This document shows positions 18,303 to 26,662 of a stretch of DNA of 64,000 nucleotides, one piece after another. The stretch covers positions 62,001 to 126,000 of the forward strand of contig CALBZA010000017.1 in the NCBI GenBank assembly GCA_937890005.1. Direction: 5' to 3'. A program made the position numbers and the translations under genes. Source of the DNA: an uncultured Verrucomicrobia subdivision 3 bacterium (GTDB lineage: Bacteria > Verrucomicrobiota > Verrucomicrobiia > Limisphaerales > DASXHY01). Within the stretch, counting starts at the first letter, position 1, and every line of letters starts with the position of its first letter. The notes under the pieces were generated by a model that saw only the letters and a program-made list of their open reading frames with translations, made no database searches and was not told the origin of the DNA.

Positions 18303-18827
18303 TTATTCCGTCCTGTAAACCGCGCGGGACGATTGAGCCGGAGCGGGCGTGGGCGGAGTGAAGGAGACCGGGACAAGCGTTGAAACGCCGGTTCCGTTCG
18401 TCGAATGCGAACCTGCTCTGAGGAACTCAAGTATCATCTGAGGTGAAATGACTAGCATTTCGTTTGCCGCCGGTGGCTCCGGTTTCGTTTCAACGACCGG
18501 TTCGGCAGGTTTCGGCAGTAAAGTTTCAAGAGGGGCTTCGATCGGAGCGGCCATCTCAATCGGAGGTGCTACCGGTGTGGGCGGAGGTTCCACGGGAGAC
18601 ACTTCGGCAACTGCGGGGACAGCTTCGACTGATGGCTCAACCGGCGGGTTTTCGTGGGCTTTTGCCAGTTCCGCGAGGTTGATGGGTGGCGGTTTGATGA
18701 CCTGGAATCGCATCGGAGCGGGACCGGTTTTTGCCAGGTAGCCGGGGCTTGCGGCGTGGACCCGTCCGAGAACGAGAGCCGCTGCCAGGGCTGGCAGCGC
18801 CAATATTTTTAAAACGCCACAATTCAT
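18303..18827 (-). CDS. Small proline-rich exported protein of unknown function
   Basis: Starting at MNCGVLKILALPALAAALVL the product is 174 residues, with a clear signal peptide ending near VHAAS. The mature part is rich in Pro, Val, Glu and Ala (repeats such as PPVEPSVEAVPAVAEVSPVE), suggesting an extended periplasm-spanning segment. It ends with a short conserved-looking stretch, LVISPQMILEFLRAG. The frame is open upstream to 19001, but that part is basic and lacks a signal sequence, so the internal ATG is preferred. It is the first gene of the operon leading to the sigma-54 activator. I do not recognise a family. Confidence 0.6.
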   Translation of the reverse strand: MNCGVLKILALPALAAALVLGRVHAASPGYLAKTGPAPMRFQVIKPPPINLAELAKAHENPPVEPSVEAVPAVAEVSPVEPPPTPVAPPIEMAAPIEAPLETLLPKPAEPVVETKPEPPAANEMLVISPQMILEFLRAGSHSTNGTGVSTLVPVSFTPPTPAPAQSSRAVYRTE

Positions 18828-19004
18828 TTTGATGAAGCCGAGGTTCTGCCGGAGAACACCGGAATTCTGCTGATCAATCGGCAACTTTTGCCGGTTCTTA
18901 AGAGGTAACACGTGCCGGTTGGCAGGATTTTTATCGATCGTATTTGGGTTTAAGTGGTTCTCGCATGCTCCGATAGAAAAACACTTTGTTAATACGACCA
19001 AACC

Positions 19005-19916
19005 ATGATTTCTGCATCCGCTTCACATAACTTGCGACGTCTGGATCGAAAGGAAATCAACAACCGTCTCGAACTCTGCCCGCCGCTGCCGTCATTAAGC
19101 AGCATCAACAAGGCGTTGCAGGGACTGCTCTTCGCGGAGCAACGGTTCTCGGCGCAAATCTCGGAAATTGTCCGGCGCGATCCCAGCCTCACCTCACGAT
19201 TGCTTCGGTTGGTGAATTCGGTCTATTACGGCCTGACCACACCGGTCAACAGCATCGAGGAAGCGGTATTTTATCTTGGCGTCCGGCAGATTCGGCAGCT
19301 CACCACGGTGACGCCGATCATCGAGGATTTTCAAAAGCTGTCCGGCAAGTGCAACTTTCCGTGGCGCGAATTCTGGCAGCACTGCATCGGCACTGCGATC
19401 CTCACGCGTGAAATTTACAGCTCGGTCGAATCAACGGGAGACGAGTCCGATTACGTCGCCGGCCTCGTGCATGACGTGGGTAAAATCGTCATGGCCTACA
19501 GCTTCCCGGAACATTTCGCCGAGATTTATCGCCAGGCGCAACCCGGCGACCAGGAACTTCTCGATCTGGAGAATCACATTCTGGGAATCGATCATGCCGA
19601 ACTCGGCGCGCTTTATCTCGAGCGACATCATCTGCCGGAACTGATGGTCAATTCCGCGCGTTATCATCATTGCCCTGAGCAGGCGGAAAATTTCCGTCCG
19701 ATCGTTGCCTCCGTGCAGATCGCGGATCTTCTGATGCGCAACGCGAAGATTGGCTGCAGTGGAAACTTCGTTGAAGTGACGACGGAACAGTGCATGGCTG
19801 CGTCCGGATGGCAGGCGTTGTTTCCGAACAAACACGAAGCTGATCAGGCAATCGCCCGGGCTTCATTGCATCGCAGTTTGGAACGCCTTCCGCACGTGCT
19901 TGAGGGATTGGTTTAA
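19005..19916 (+). CDS. HDOD domain signalling protein
   Basis: The 303-residue protein consists almost entirely of an HDOD domain, a degenerate relative of HD phosphohydrolases used in bacterial signalling. Visible family segments are CPPLPSLSSINKALQG near residue 25, RDPSLTSRLLRLVNSVYYG, the helix EEAVFYLGVRQIRQLT, and YVAGLVHDVGKIVMAY with an HD pair at about residue 160. The last segment resembles the metal site but the full HD-GYP motif set is absent. HDOD proteins often act downstream of two-component or flagellar regulation. It is divergent from the flagellar-associated operon at 18827 with a shared 177-base upstream region. Confidence 0.9.
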   Translation: MISASASHNLRRLDRKEINNRLELCPPLPSLSSINKALQGLLFAEQRFSAQISEIVRRDPSLTSRLLRLVNSVYYGLTTPVNSIEEAVFYLGVRQIRQLTTVTPIIEDFQKLSGKCNFPWREFWQHCIGTAILTREIYSSVESTGDESDYVAGLVHDVGKIVMAYSFPEHFAEIYRQAQPGDQELLDLENHILGIDHAELGALYLERHHLPELMVNSARYHHCPEQAENFRPIVASVQIADLLMRNAKIGCSGNFVEVTTEQCMAASGWQALFPNKHEADQAIARASLHRSLERLPHVLEGLV

Positions 19917-20040
19917 CCGACCCGATTCCACTGCACTGCTCTGAGAACGCGAAGTCTGGCGGAGTTTGCTGAAAGACTTCGCCACGCAATTCGCGAGTTT
20001 CCTTTTCCTTCGTTCGGGCTTTCCTTATCTTCGCTCGCCT

Positions 20041-21435
20041 ATGTTTCTGCCGGTTAAGTCGGTTCACTTTGTAGGCATTTGCGGCACCGCAATGGCTTCG
20101 GCCGCGGCGGCGATGAAGGAGAAGGGATTCGAAGTCACCGGTTCGGATCAGAATGTCTATCCGCCAATGTCCACGTTCCTCGCGGACCGCAAAATTCCCG
20201 TGATGAACGGTTATGCCGAGCAGAATCTCGCTCACAAGCCCGACCTCGTCGTAATTGGAAACGCCATCTCGCGCGGCAATCCCGAAGCTGAGTTCGTGCT
20301 CGATCACAAGCTGCGCTATTGCTCTCTGCCGGAGTTGCTCAAGGAGTTTTTCATTCGAGGCAGGCGTTCGATCGTTGTCGCGGGAACACATGGGAAGACC
20401 ACGACGACATCGCTGCTCACTTGGGTGTTCGAACATAATGGACTGAACCCGAGCTATCTGATTGGCGGCATTCCAAACAACCTTTCGCAGGGAGCGCGTT
20501 TCACCGACAGCGAGTGGTTCATCATCGAGGGCGACGAATACGACACCGCGTTTTTCGACAAACGCAGCAAGTTCGTTCATTACCTGCCGGAAGTGGTCAT
20601 CGCGAACAACCTGGAGTTCGATCATGCCGACATTTTTGAAAGTCTCGATGCGATCAAGAAGTCGTTCTCGCATCTGTTTCGCCTGGTCCCGCGCAACGGA
20701 TTGCTGCTGGCCAACGGTGACGATCCGAATCTCGCATCGCTTCTGAACTTGAATCATTGCCCCGTGAAGCGATTCGGTTTGGGCGCCGAGAATGCCGTGC
20801 AGGGATTCAATCTTCGATTCGGCCCGACAGCGACGGAGTTCGAGATTCCAAGCTTCAAGTTTCATTTGAATCTCGTCGGCGAATTGAACGTGCGGAATGC
20901 CCTGGCGGTGGTTGCCTGTGCGAAACACTGCGGGCTTTCCAACAAGCAGATTCAGTCGGCCTTCGACACGTTCAAGGGAATCCGGCGTCGCATGGAAATT
21001 CGAGGTGTGGCGGGTGGCATCACGATCATCGATGACTTCGGGCATCATCCGACTGCGATCCGCGAAACACTGCGCGCGCTTCGGATCAAATATCCGCAAC
21101 AGAAACTCTGGGCGATTTTCGAACCACGCAGCAACACGACACGGCGAAAGGTCTTTCAGGCCGAACTTGCAGAATCCTTTGCCGATGCTGACGCAGTGGT
21201 GGTGGCCGAAGTGGCGCGACTGGAACAGCTGGCTGCCGACGAACGGTTGAATCCTGCAAAGCTGATGGAGGACATCAAGGCTTCCGGGAAAAGCGCTGAG
21301 TATTTGCCGGACGCGGATTCCATCGTGACCCACATGACGAAGCATGCCCAGGGCGGCGATGTGATTTGTGTGTTCAGCAATGGCGGTTTTGGCGGCATTC
21401 ACAACAAGCTCCTGGAACGGCTCGGACGGAAGTAG
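20041..21435 (+). CDS. mpl: UDP-N-acetylmuramate:L-Ala-gamma-D-Glu-meso-DAP ligase (Mpl)
   Basis: Mpl attaches the recycled tripeptide L-Ala-gamma-D-Glu-meso-DAP to UDP-MurNAc, so that murein turnover products re-enter peptidoglycan synthesis. The 464-residue Mur-ligase has the N-terminal Rossmann motif FVGICGTAMASAA, the ATP loop GTHGKTTTTSLL near residue 118, the substrate region NNLEFDHADIFESLDAI typical of Mpl and not MurC, and the C-terminal DDFGHHPTAIRETLRAL. The ATG at MFLPVKSVHFVG is preferred over upstream in-frame starts because it begins at the first strand of the fold. Presence of Mpl implies meso-DAP peptidoglycan and recycling. It seems to be a single-gene unit. Confidence 0.93.
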   Translation: MFLPVKSVHFVGICGTAMASAAAAMKEKGFEVTGSDQNVYPPMSTFLADRKIPVMNGYAEQNLAHKPDLVVIGNAISRGNPEAEFVLDHKLRYCSLPELLKEFFIRGRRSIVVAGTHGKTTTTSLLTWVFEHNGLNPSYLIGGIPNNLSQGARFTDSEWFIIEGDEYDTAFFDKRSKFVHYLPEVVIANNLEFDHADIFESLDAIKKSFSHLFRLVPRNGLLLANGDDPNLASLLNLNHCPVKRFGLGAENAVQGFNLRFGPTATEFEIPSFKFHLNLVGELNVRNALAVVACAKHCGLSNKQIQSAFDTFKGIRRRMEIRGVAGGITIIDDFGHHPTAIRETLRALRIKYPQQKLWAIFEPRSNTTRRKVFQAELAESFADADAVVVAEVARLEQLAADERLNPAKLMEDIKASGKSAEYLPDADSIVTHMTKHAQGGDVICVFSNGGFGGIHNKLLERLGRK

Positions 21436-21584
21436 AACAGGCTTCGGTTTCTTTTCCGGCATTTTGTTCAATACATTCGAAGCCTGAGAAATGATCGTCA
21501 GCGAGATGACATCGAGCGGTCGTCGATGTTGTTGATGAAAATTTCGATTTCATCGCAGTGTCCGTAATCAGGTAGGAACGTCAC

Positions 21585-22715
21585 ATGAAGCGCATTCGAA
21601 TCGGAAGAAAAGGGCGGATCATTTTTTCAATTCTGTTTCTGTTGGTCCTTACGGCGTGGACGTTCGGCACCCCTTATCGCAAGGTCGAACCGCTGCCCGG
21701 GAACATTCTCGACATGCATTGCCACGTCGCGGGCGTCGGGGCGGGGGAAAGCAGTTGTTTCATTTCCAAGTCCCTGCGGGAAAGCTGGCGTTTCCGAATC
21801 TATCTTCGCAGCTTCGGGACATCGAAGGAGGAACTGGAAAAACATGGCGACCGAATCGTTCCAAAACTCCTGTCTGAATCTCTTGCAAAAAGCCGGTTCG
21901 TCAGCCAGGCGGTGATTCTCGCAATGGACGGAGTTGTTGGTAAAGACGGCTCTCTCGACACGAATCGAACTGAAGTTTATGTGCCGAACCAGTTCGTTCT
22001 CGCAGCGGTTCAGGAACACACCAATCTGCTTTTCGGCGCTTCGATCAATCCATACCGCACCAACGCACTTGAACTGCTGGATTGGGCGAAGACGAACGGC
22101 GCCGTGCTGGTGAAATGGATTCCGTCGATCATGCACATCGATCCCGCGGACGAGGAGTTGATTCCATTCTACGAAAAGATGGTCGAACTCGACCTGCCTC
22201 TGCTCACACATACGGGCAATGAACGTTCGTTTTCCACGTCGGCGGATGATTTCGGTGATCCGGTTCGACTGCGCCTTCCGCTGAGTCTTGGAGTGAAAGT
22301 GATCGCCGCGCATATCGCATCGACGGGCAGCTTTCACGGCGAACGCAGCACTGACCGTCTGGCGAAGCTGATGTCCGAATTTTCGAATCTGACTTCTGAA
22401 ATTTCCTCGCTCACGCAGATCAACAAACGTCCTTACATGAAAGAGGCTCTGACACGGAATGAATTTCAGGGACGCCTGATATATGGATCGGATTTTCCAC
22501 TGATCAACACAGCCCTGGTGTCGTCGTGGTATTACTCGTTCCGGCTTTCGCCGCGTCAGATCTGGCGCATTTCGCGGGAGAAAAATCCCTGGGACGCCGA
22601 CGTGCTTTTGAAACAGCAGCTTGGCACACCGGCGGAAATATTCGCAAAATCGCGTCAACTCCTGACGCCCGAACGCACTGCCGCGCGGATTGACCCGGTT
22701 GAAGCGACTCACTAA
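21585..22715 (+). CDS. Membrane-anchored amidohydrolase-family protein
   Basis: The 376-residue protein has an N-terminal basic segment and a hydrophobic anchor (GRIIFSILFLLVLTAWTFG, about residues 10-28). A TIM-barrel type metal hydrolase domain follows: the strand-1 motif ILDMHCHVAGVG supplies the HxH pair, LLTHTGNERS a later His, VIAAHIAST another, and LIYGSDFPL the catalytic Asp. This order matches the amidohydrolase_2/TatD-like superfamily. The substrate cannot be told. A good ribosome site (AGGTAGGAA) precedes the ATG. The anchor suggests action at the outer face of the inner membrane. Confidence 0.8.
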   Translation: MKRIRIGRKGRIIFSILFLLVLTAWTFGTPYRKVEPLPGNILDMHCHVAGVGAGESSCFISKSLRESWRFRIYLRSFGTSKEELEKHGDRIVPKLLSESLAKSRFVSQAVILAMDGVVGKDGSLDTNRTEVYVPNQFVLAAVQEHTNLLFGASINPYRTNALELLDWAKTNGAVLVKWIPSIMHIDPADEELIPFYEKMVELDLPLLTHTGNERSFSTSADDFGDPVRLRLPLSLGVKVIAAHIASTGSFHGERSTDRLAKLMSEFSNLTSEISSLTQINKRPYMKEALTRNEFQGRLIYGSDFPLINTALVSSWYYSFRLSPRQIWRISREKNPWDADVLLKQQLGTPAEIFAKSRQLLTPERTAARIDPVEATH

Positions 22716-22727
22716 ATTCAGCCGTCA

Positions 22728-23096
22728 ATGCGTCCATTTCAGATCATTTTCAATCCGACCAGCGCTTCTGAACTTGCGAAGATGCCGAAGGAACTTCAGT
22801 TGCAGATTCTCGGCGAGTTTCGCGGGCTGCCGCAGCAGGTGATGAACACGGAGCTGGACGATTTCGGAAAACTGGAGCGTGCCGGGCGTGTGTTGCATCG
22901 CTTTCGCGTTGGCGATTATCGCGTTTACTTTGAACGCCACGATCTGGGTGTCGTGGTTCATCGCATTCTGAATCGTCATACGCTGAAAGATTTTCTTTTC
23001 CGATCGGGTCTGAAGATGGAGGAGGATCAGGCGCTTCAGCAAAATCCCAAGTTCTGGGAAATGATCGAAGCGGCGAAATCAGCGGCGAAGGCGTAG
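22728..23096 (+). CDS. Orphan RelE/ParE-like protein with C-terminal extension
   Basis: The 122-residue protein matches the RelE/ParE fold in its first 90 residues. It has an N-terminal strand (PFQIIFNPTSASELAKMP), a helix, and the core GRVLHRFRVGDYRVYFERHD followed by VVHRILNRHTLKDFL, where RelE toxins carry their basic RNA-binding and catalytic residues. A 30-residue acidic/helical C-terminal tail (EEDQALQQNPKFWEMIEAAK) is additional. No antitoxin gene lies beside it: upstream is the amidohydrolase (12-base gap) and downstream an inverted-repeat element. It may be a domesticated relative and not a toxin, or its antitoxin may be encoded elsewhere. Confidence 0.7.
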   Translation: MRPFQIIFNPTSASELAKMPKELQLQILGEFRGLPQQVMNTELDDFGKLERAGRVLHRFRVGDYRVYFERHDLGVVVHRILNRHTLKDFLFRSGLKMEEDQALQQNPKFWEMIEAAKSAAKA

Positions 23097-23102
23097 CAAA
23101 TA

Positions 23103-23256
23103 GCCTCACGCGAAGGGCGCGAAGGACGCGAAGGACGCGAAGGCAGAACGAAGTACTGAGAATGTTTTAGCGTTTGGAATTTTGCGCGGCACCGTCGCAT
23201 TCCGGGAATTTCCCAAATCATCATCCTTCGCGCCCTTTGCGCCCTTCGCGTGAGGC
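23103..23256. repeat. Inverted-repeat element built of CGAAGGACG-type units
   Basis: The left arm (about 23103-23135) begins GCCTCACGCGAAGGGCGCG and continues with tandem 9-base GCGAAGGAC units. The right arm (about 23225-23256) is nearly its reverse complement and ends CCCTTCGCGTGAGGC. About 90 unrelated bases lie between. This is a non-coding, MITE-like or mosaic palindromic element between convergent genes, where it could also act as a bidirectional terminator. Similar CTTCGCG-rich mosaics are familiar from many environmental genomes; the family name is unknown to me. Confidence 0.75.
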
Positions 23257-23286
23257 AAAGTCTTCTGTCTTACGGGTGTTGATTCA

Positions 23287-24012
23287 TCAATCCAGACGAT
23301 AGCTCCGAAGCAATTCCTGCGCGGCTTCGGACATGTACCAGTCGTTCTTCACCAGCCGGATTTCCTTTACCTGCGTTATTCCGAAGTCCGTTGCGCGATG
23401 CTGCTCCAGAAAGTTTGCCAGCTGTGAACTGTTGCTCAGCCGTGTTCGGAACCGCACCACCGTCATGTGCGCGGTTACGAGCTGGTAGCGTTGATCCAGT
23501 TCGTGGCCGAATCCGGATCGGGTGAGTTCCTCACGCAACCCCGTTCGCAATGTCTCCAGCGTGTCGGTCTGAGGAAATCCTTGAACAAGCACGGCGGCTT
23601 TTGAGGCGGTGATGCCGTGGAAGCGAATCTCAAAAGGTGGAATGTCTTTCACGGCCCGATCCACGGCCGTGAGATACTCAGACAGTCGCGATTCATGCGG
23701 CGCGAAATTCTCGGTGACTGTGAACGGTGAGAGAATGGTGACGTGCAGTTCTGCAGCGCTGTAGAAATGTTGATCCGGCTCAATCCCGCGAACGGCATTG
23801 AGCAGTTCAAGAATGCGTGTGCTGACCTCGGCTGAAGGTTCGGCGAGAAGAGTGATGCCGCGGCGTTGATCTGGCTCTCGCCGGGCGAGCAGGGGATCGA
23901 TTTCAATTTCGCCCGATTGAATCGCAGGCCGGGCCGTCTGCCACATGCGGTCGTAATGTGCGTGAAGATCAACCACAGCTGGCGTTGGAAAGGAGAAAAG
24001 CTGTGAACGCAC
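23287..24012 (-). CDS. 2H phosphoesterase, 2'-5' RNA ligase family
   Basis: The 241-residue protein has the two H-x-T motifs of the LigT/2H phosphoesterase fold: ELHVTILSPF near residue 100 and TAHMTVVRFR near residue 190, spaced by about 90 residues. Such proteins hydrolyse or form 2'-5' or cyclic phosphodiester bonds in RNA or nucleotides. The start is GTG (MRSQLFSFPTPAVVDLHAH). It lies 29 bases after the HNH nuclease gene on the same strand and is likely cotranscribed with it. The real substrate cannot be inferred, and the name RNA ligase is historical. Confidence 0.85.
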   Translation of the reverse strand: MRSQLFSFPTPAVVDLHAHYDRMWQTARPAIQSGEIEIDPLLARREPDQRRGITLLAEPSAEVSTRILELLNAVRGIEPDQHFYSAAELHVTILSPFTVTENFAPHESRLSEYLTAVDRAVKDIPPFEIRFHGITASKAAVLVQGFPQTDTLETLRTGLREELTRSGFGHELDQRYQLVTAHMTVVRFRTRLSNSSQLANFLEQHRATDFGITQVKEIRLVKNDWYMSEAAQELLRSYRLD

Positions 24013-24041
24013 TCGCGCTCGGACTCGCCGTCACAAGGAAA

Positions 24042-24662
24042 TCAGACGACATCTTCTCCCAGCTCGACGTTCCAGTAGGCGAGATCGACAAAATGCTTCC
24101 AGCTGTCGTGCTGTTGCAGGCTGAGATTGATCTGCACGAACGGACGCCACTTCGGCCGCTTGGGCTTGCGAATGAGATGCATGCCGGCTTCCTGCGGTGT
24201 GCGGTTTGCCTTGATCGTATTGCACTCGATGCACGAGCAGACAATGTTCTCCCAGCTGGTCGGGCCGCCGCGATCGCGCGGGATGACGTGGTCGAGATTG
24301 AGATCCTTCCGGTCGAACACATGGCCGCAATACTGGCAGGTGTTTTTGTCGCGCTCGAAGATGTTATGCCGCGTGAACTTCACTTCCTTCTTCGGCAGGC
24401 GATCGAACACGGCGAGCAGAATCACGCGCGGCACACGGATGCGGAATGAAATCGTGCTGACGCATTCGGTTCCCGGTTGTTGCTGCGAGAACTCGTGCCA
24501 TTGGGAAAAGCTGAAGGTGCGGAACGAACCGTCGGGACAGTTGAGGACAGCCTGAGCTTGGCCTTGAAACAGAAGTGTCAATGCTCGACGCGCCGTGCAG
24601 ACGTTGACCGCCTGCCAGAGGCGATTCAAAACCAGCACATGTTGGTTCAGCAGAGAACTCAT
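24042..24662 (-). CDS. HNH endonuclease domain protein
   Basis: The 206-residue protein has an N-terminal region typical of a common HNH family found across many phyla (VLVLNRLWQAVNVCTARRAL). Its C-terminal HNH domain contains zinc-binding CQYCGHVFDRKDLNLDHVIP and CIECNTIKANRTP with the paired CxxC knuckles, the catalytic His in NLDHVIPRDRGG and the Asn in WENIVCSC. Length and layout match the widespread solitary HNH proteins of uncertain biological role, not a restriction system: no methyltransferase is nearby. The ATG at MSSLLNQHV is preferred to a TTG two codons upstream. Confidence 0.88.
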   Translation of the reverse strand: MSSLLNQHVLVLNRLWQAVNVCTARRALTLLFQGQAQAVLNCPDGSFRTFSFSQWHEFSQQQPGTECVSTISFRIRVPRVILLAVFDRLPKKEVKFTRHNIFERDKNTCQYCGHVFDRKDLNLDHVIPRDRGGPTSWENIVCSCIECNTIKANRTPQEAGMHLIRKPKRPKWRPFVQINLSLQQHDSWKHFVDLAYWNVELGEDVV

Positions 24663-24745
24663 ACTCAATCCAACTCGCCGGAAACTACACAGCCTGTATG
24701 GTCGTTGTCAACGCGGGGCTACAATCGGATGGGGCATGCGATATT

Positions 24746-24776
24746 GGGATTGCGGAATGCGGATTGTGGATTGTGG
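24746..24776. repeat. Short array of TGCGGAT-type 7-mers
   Basis: Upstream of hisB lie about four tandem 7-base units of the pattern TGCGGAA/TGCGGAT/TGTGGAT/TGTGGAA. The same 7-mer family occurs inside the coding sequence of the giant glycosyltransferase gene at 28921. It is probably a dispersed short mosaic repeat of this genome. Confidence 0.6.
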
Positions 24777-24843
24777 AACGGGAGGGAGGCATTGATCCTT
24801 AGTTCTTTGTTTTCGGGATCGCGTTTGTTTTACTGCGGCCATC

Positions 24844-25503
24844 ATGAAGCGGCAGGCCACGATCAAACGTGTCACGAAAGAAACGAACATCTCGCTCAAG
24901 CTGAACATCGATGGTTCGGGCAAGAGCTCCATCCGAACCGGCGTGCCGTTCTTCGATCACATGCTCACGCTCTTCGCCAAGCATGCGGTGATGGACCTGA
25001 CGCTTCGCTGCAAAGGTGATCTGGAAGTGGATGCGCATCACACCGTGGAAGATTGTGGCATTGCGCTCGGTCAGGCGTTTGTTCAGGCGCTCGGCGACAA
25101 AAAAGGGATTCGCCGCTACGGAACCGGCTTTCATCCGAAAAATCCTTTCACTGGCGAGGCCTATGTTCCCATGGACGAATGTCTGGCCCGATGCGTCATT
25201 GACTTCAGCGGACGGCCTTATCTTGTCTGGCGCGGATTGAATGAATTCGGGCAGAAAGCCGTCAGCAAACGGGAAAAGATGCAGGACATGTCGAGCGCAT
25301 TCCGATTTGGGCTGGCCCGGGAGTTCTTTCAGGGCTTTGCCAACGAAGCCCGCTGCAATCTGCATCTGGAATTGTTGTATGGTGATGAGCCGCACCACAT
25401 TGTGGAAGGATTGTTCAAGGCGTTTGCCAAGGCGACGGACTTCGCCTGCCAGCAGGATCCGCGGATTGCGGGCCAGCTCCCGAGCACAAAAGGGAAGCTT
25501 TGA
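24844..25503 (+). CDS. hisB: Imidazoleglycerol-phosphate dehydratase HisB
   Basis: HisB dehydrates imidazoleglycerol phosphate to imidazole-acetol phosphate, the sixth step of histidine synthesis. The 219-residue monofunctional enzyme shows the metal-binding motifs GVPFFDHMLTLFAKHA, DAHHTVEDCGIALGQAF (the HHTVED motif) and DEPHHIVEGLFKAFAKA. It is about 20 residues longer than typical because of insertions between RRYG and VPMDE (GTGFHPKNPFTGEAY) and around the segment QKAVSKREKMQDMSS. No other his gene is adjacent. The 180 bases upstream contain only the 7-mer repeat. Confidence 0.95.
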   Translation: MKRQATIKRVTKETNISLKLNIDGSGKSSIRTGVPFFDHMLTLFAKHAVMDLTLRCKGDLEVDAHHTVEDCGIALGQAFVQALGDKKGIRRYGTGFHPKNPFTGEAYVPMDECLARCVIDFSGRPYLVWRGLNEFGQKAVSKREKMQDMSSAFRFGLAREFFQGFANEARCNLHLELLYGDEPHHIVEGLFKAFAKATDFACQQDPRIAGQLPSTKGKL

Positions 25504-25539
25504 TCGGTCGAATACCCCCCATTGATCCAGCGTCAAAAC

Positions 25540-26133
25540 ATGGCTGATAAAGATTATTCCTCGGCTGAAGATCCAGCCCTGGTGCGGTTGGCCCAGAAGG
25601 GCGATACCGCGGCCTTTGAGGAATTGGTCTTCAGGCATCGGGACAAGATTTACGCCCGGGCCTTCAGCATGATGCGGAACGAAGAAGAAGCGGTTGATCT
25701 TTCTCAGGAAGCGTGGGTGAAGGGATGGCAGCGGCTGACGCAGTTTCAGGGCGAATCCAGCTTTACCACCTGGATGACCCGGATTGTGATCAATCTCTGC
25801 CTCGACCAGCTGCGAAAGCACAAGCGTCAGCGCGCGGAGTCGATCGAGGAACTTGATGAAGAATCCGGCGGTGTCGAACGGCAGATGCCGGTGATCACCG
25901 TGAATCCCACCGAGCGGCTGGAACGTGGCGAACTGCGTCAGCGGATCGACAAGGCGATGAGCCAGCTCTCCTACGAGCATCGCACCGTGCTGGTGCTGCA
26001 TGAATTTGAAGAAATGGAATACAAAGAGATCGCCAAAACGATGGATTGTTCCATCGGAACCGTTATGTCGAGGCTGTTTTATGCCCGACGAAAACTGGCG
26101 GCTCTTCTGGCGGATTTGAAAAGTGAACCGTGA
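25540..26133 (+). CDS. ECF-type RNA polymerase sigma factor
   Basis: The 197-residue protein has sigma region 2 (AAFEELVFRHRDKIYARAFS, AVDLSQEAWVKGWQRL) and region 4 (MSQLSYEHRTVLVLHEFEEM, then YKEIAKTMDCSIGTVMSRLFYARRKL) joined by an acidic linker, with no regions 1 or 3. This is the extracytoplasmic-function layout close to RpoE/SigW. The ATG at MADKDYSSAEDP is preferred to a TTG six codons upstream. The next gene encodes an anti-sigma-like membrane protein 58 bases downstream, so the pair is likely autoregulated by envelope signals. Confidence 0.93.
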   Translation: MADKDYSSAEDPALVRLAQKGDTAAFEELVFRHRDKIYARAFSMMRNEEEAVDLSQEAWVKGWQRLTQFQGESSFTTWMTRIVINLCLDQLRKHKRQRAESIEELDEESGGVERQMPVITVNPTERLERGELRQRIDKAMSQLSYEHRTVLVLHEFEEMEYKEIAKTMDCSIGTVMSRLFYARRKLAALLADLKSEP

Positions 26134-26191
26134 AACGACCATTACCAGGGTATCAGCGATTGACCGGTAACCTTTTAACGTCGGTGAGCAA

Positions 26192-26650
26192 ATGAACGAA
26201 GAGCAACAACTCAAACTGCAGGCTTTCCTCGATGGCGAACTGCCCGAGGACGAAGCCCGCGAAATCTCAGCCTGGATCGCCCAGGACGAGGAGGCGACGG
26301 CGCTTTCAAAGGAACTGCGGAATACGCGCCAGGCGCTGAAGAATTCCGTCAGCCCAGTCCGCCTTCCGGAATCGCGCGAGTTTTACTGGTCGAAAATCCA
26401 GCGTGAAATCGAGCGGTCCGAGCGCGTTCCTGTGCGGGCGGTTCAACCGTCGCTGTTCGAACGCCTGCGGCGGATGCTGATTCCGGCGGCGGGATTTGCG
26501 CTGGTCGCGGCGGCCGGCGTCATGATGTTCCGCGGGATGCCGAATGGCGCCGACTCGGAAATGGCTGTTGCAGACTCCGGAGCGTTCACCTATCGGGATT
26601 ATGCAAACGGCACCACACTGGTCTGGGTTTCCTACCCGGCAGAAAGGTGA
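26192..26650 (+). CDS. Anti-sigma-factor-like single-pass membrane protein
   Basis: The 152-residue protein begins with a helical cytoplasmic domain (LQAFLDGELPEDEAREISAW) resembling the anti-sigma domain N-terminus that clasps ECF sigma factors. It lacks the zinc-binding HxxxCxxC of ZAS proteins. One membrane helix (LIPAAGFALVAAAGVMMF, about 95-113) is followed by a short 40-residue outer tail (TYRDYANGTTLVWVSYPAER). It follows the sigma gene and precedes a small exported protein gene by 12 bases. The assignment rests on size, topology and context. Confidence 0.8.
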   Translation: MNEEQQLKLQAFLDGELPEDEAREISAWIAQDEEATALSKELRNTRQALKNSVSPVRLPESREFYWSKIQREIERSERVPVRAVQPSLFERLRRMLIPAAGFALVAAAGVMMFRGMPNGADSEMAVADSGAFTYRDYANGTTLVWVSYPAER

Positions 26651-26662
26651 TTTGCGGAACGT

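Noticed and set aside
18880..18935. Possible sigma-54 site upstream of the operon at 18827
   Set aside because: A CGGCAAAAGTTGC-like match exists but the GG to GC distance is 8 bases and not 10, so it does not fit.
19648..21471. 607-codon open frame on the minus strand
   Set aside because: It is antisense to the HDOD and mpl genes, both recognised families; its translation is Arg/Gln/His-rich with no domain.
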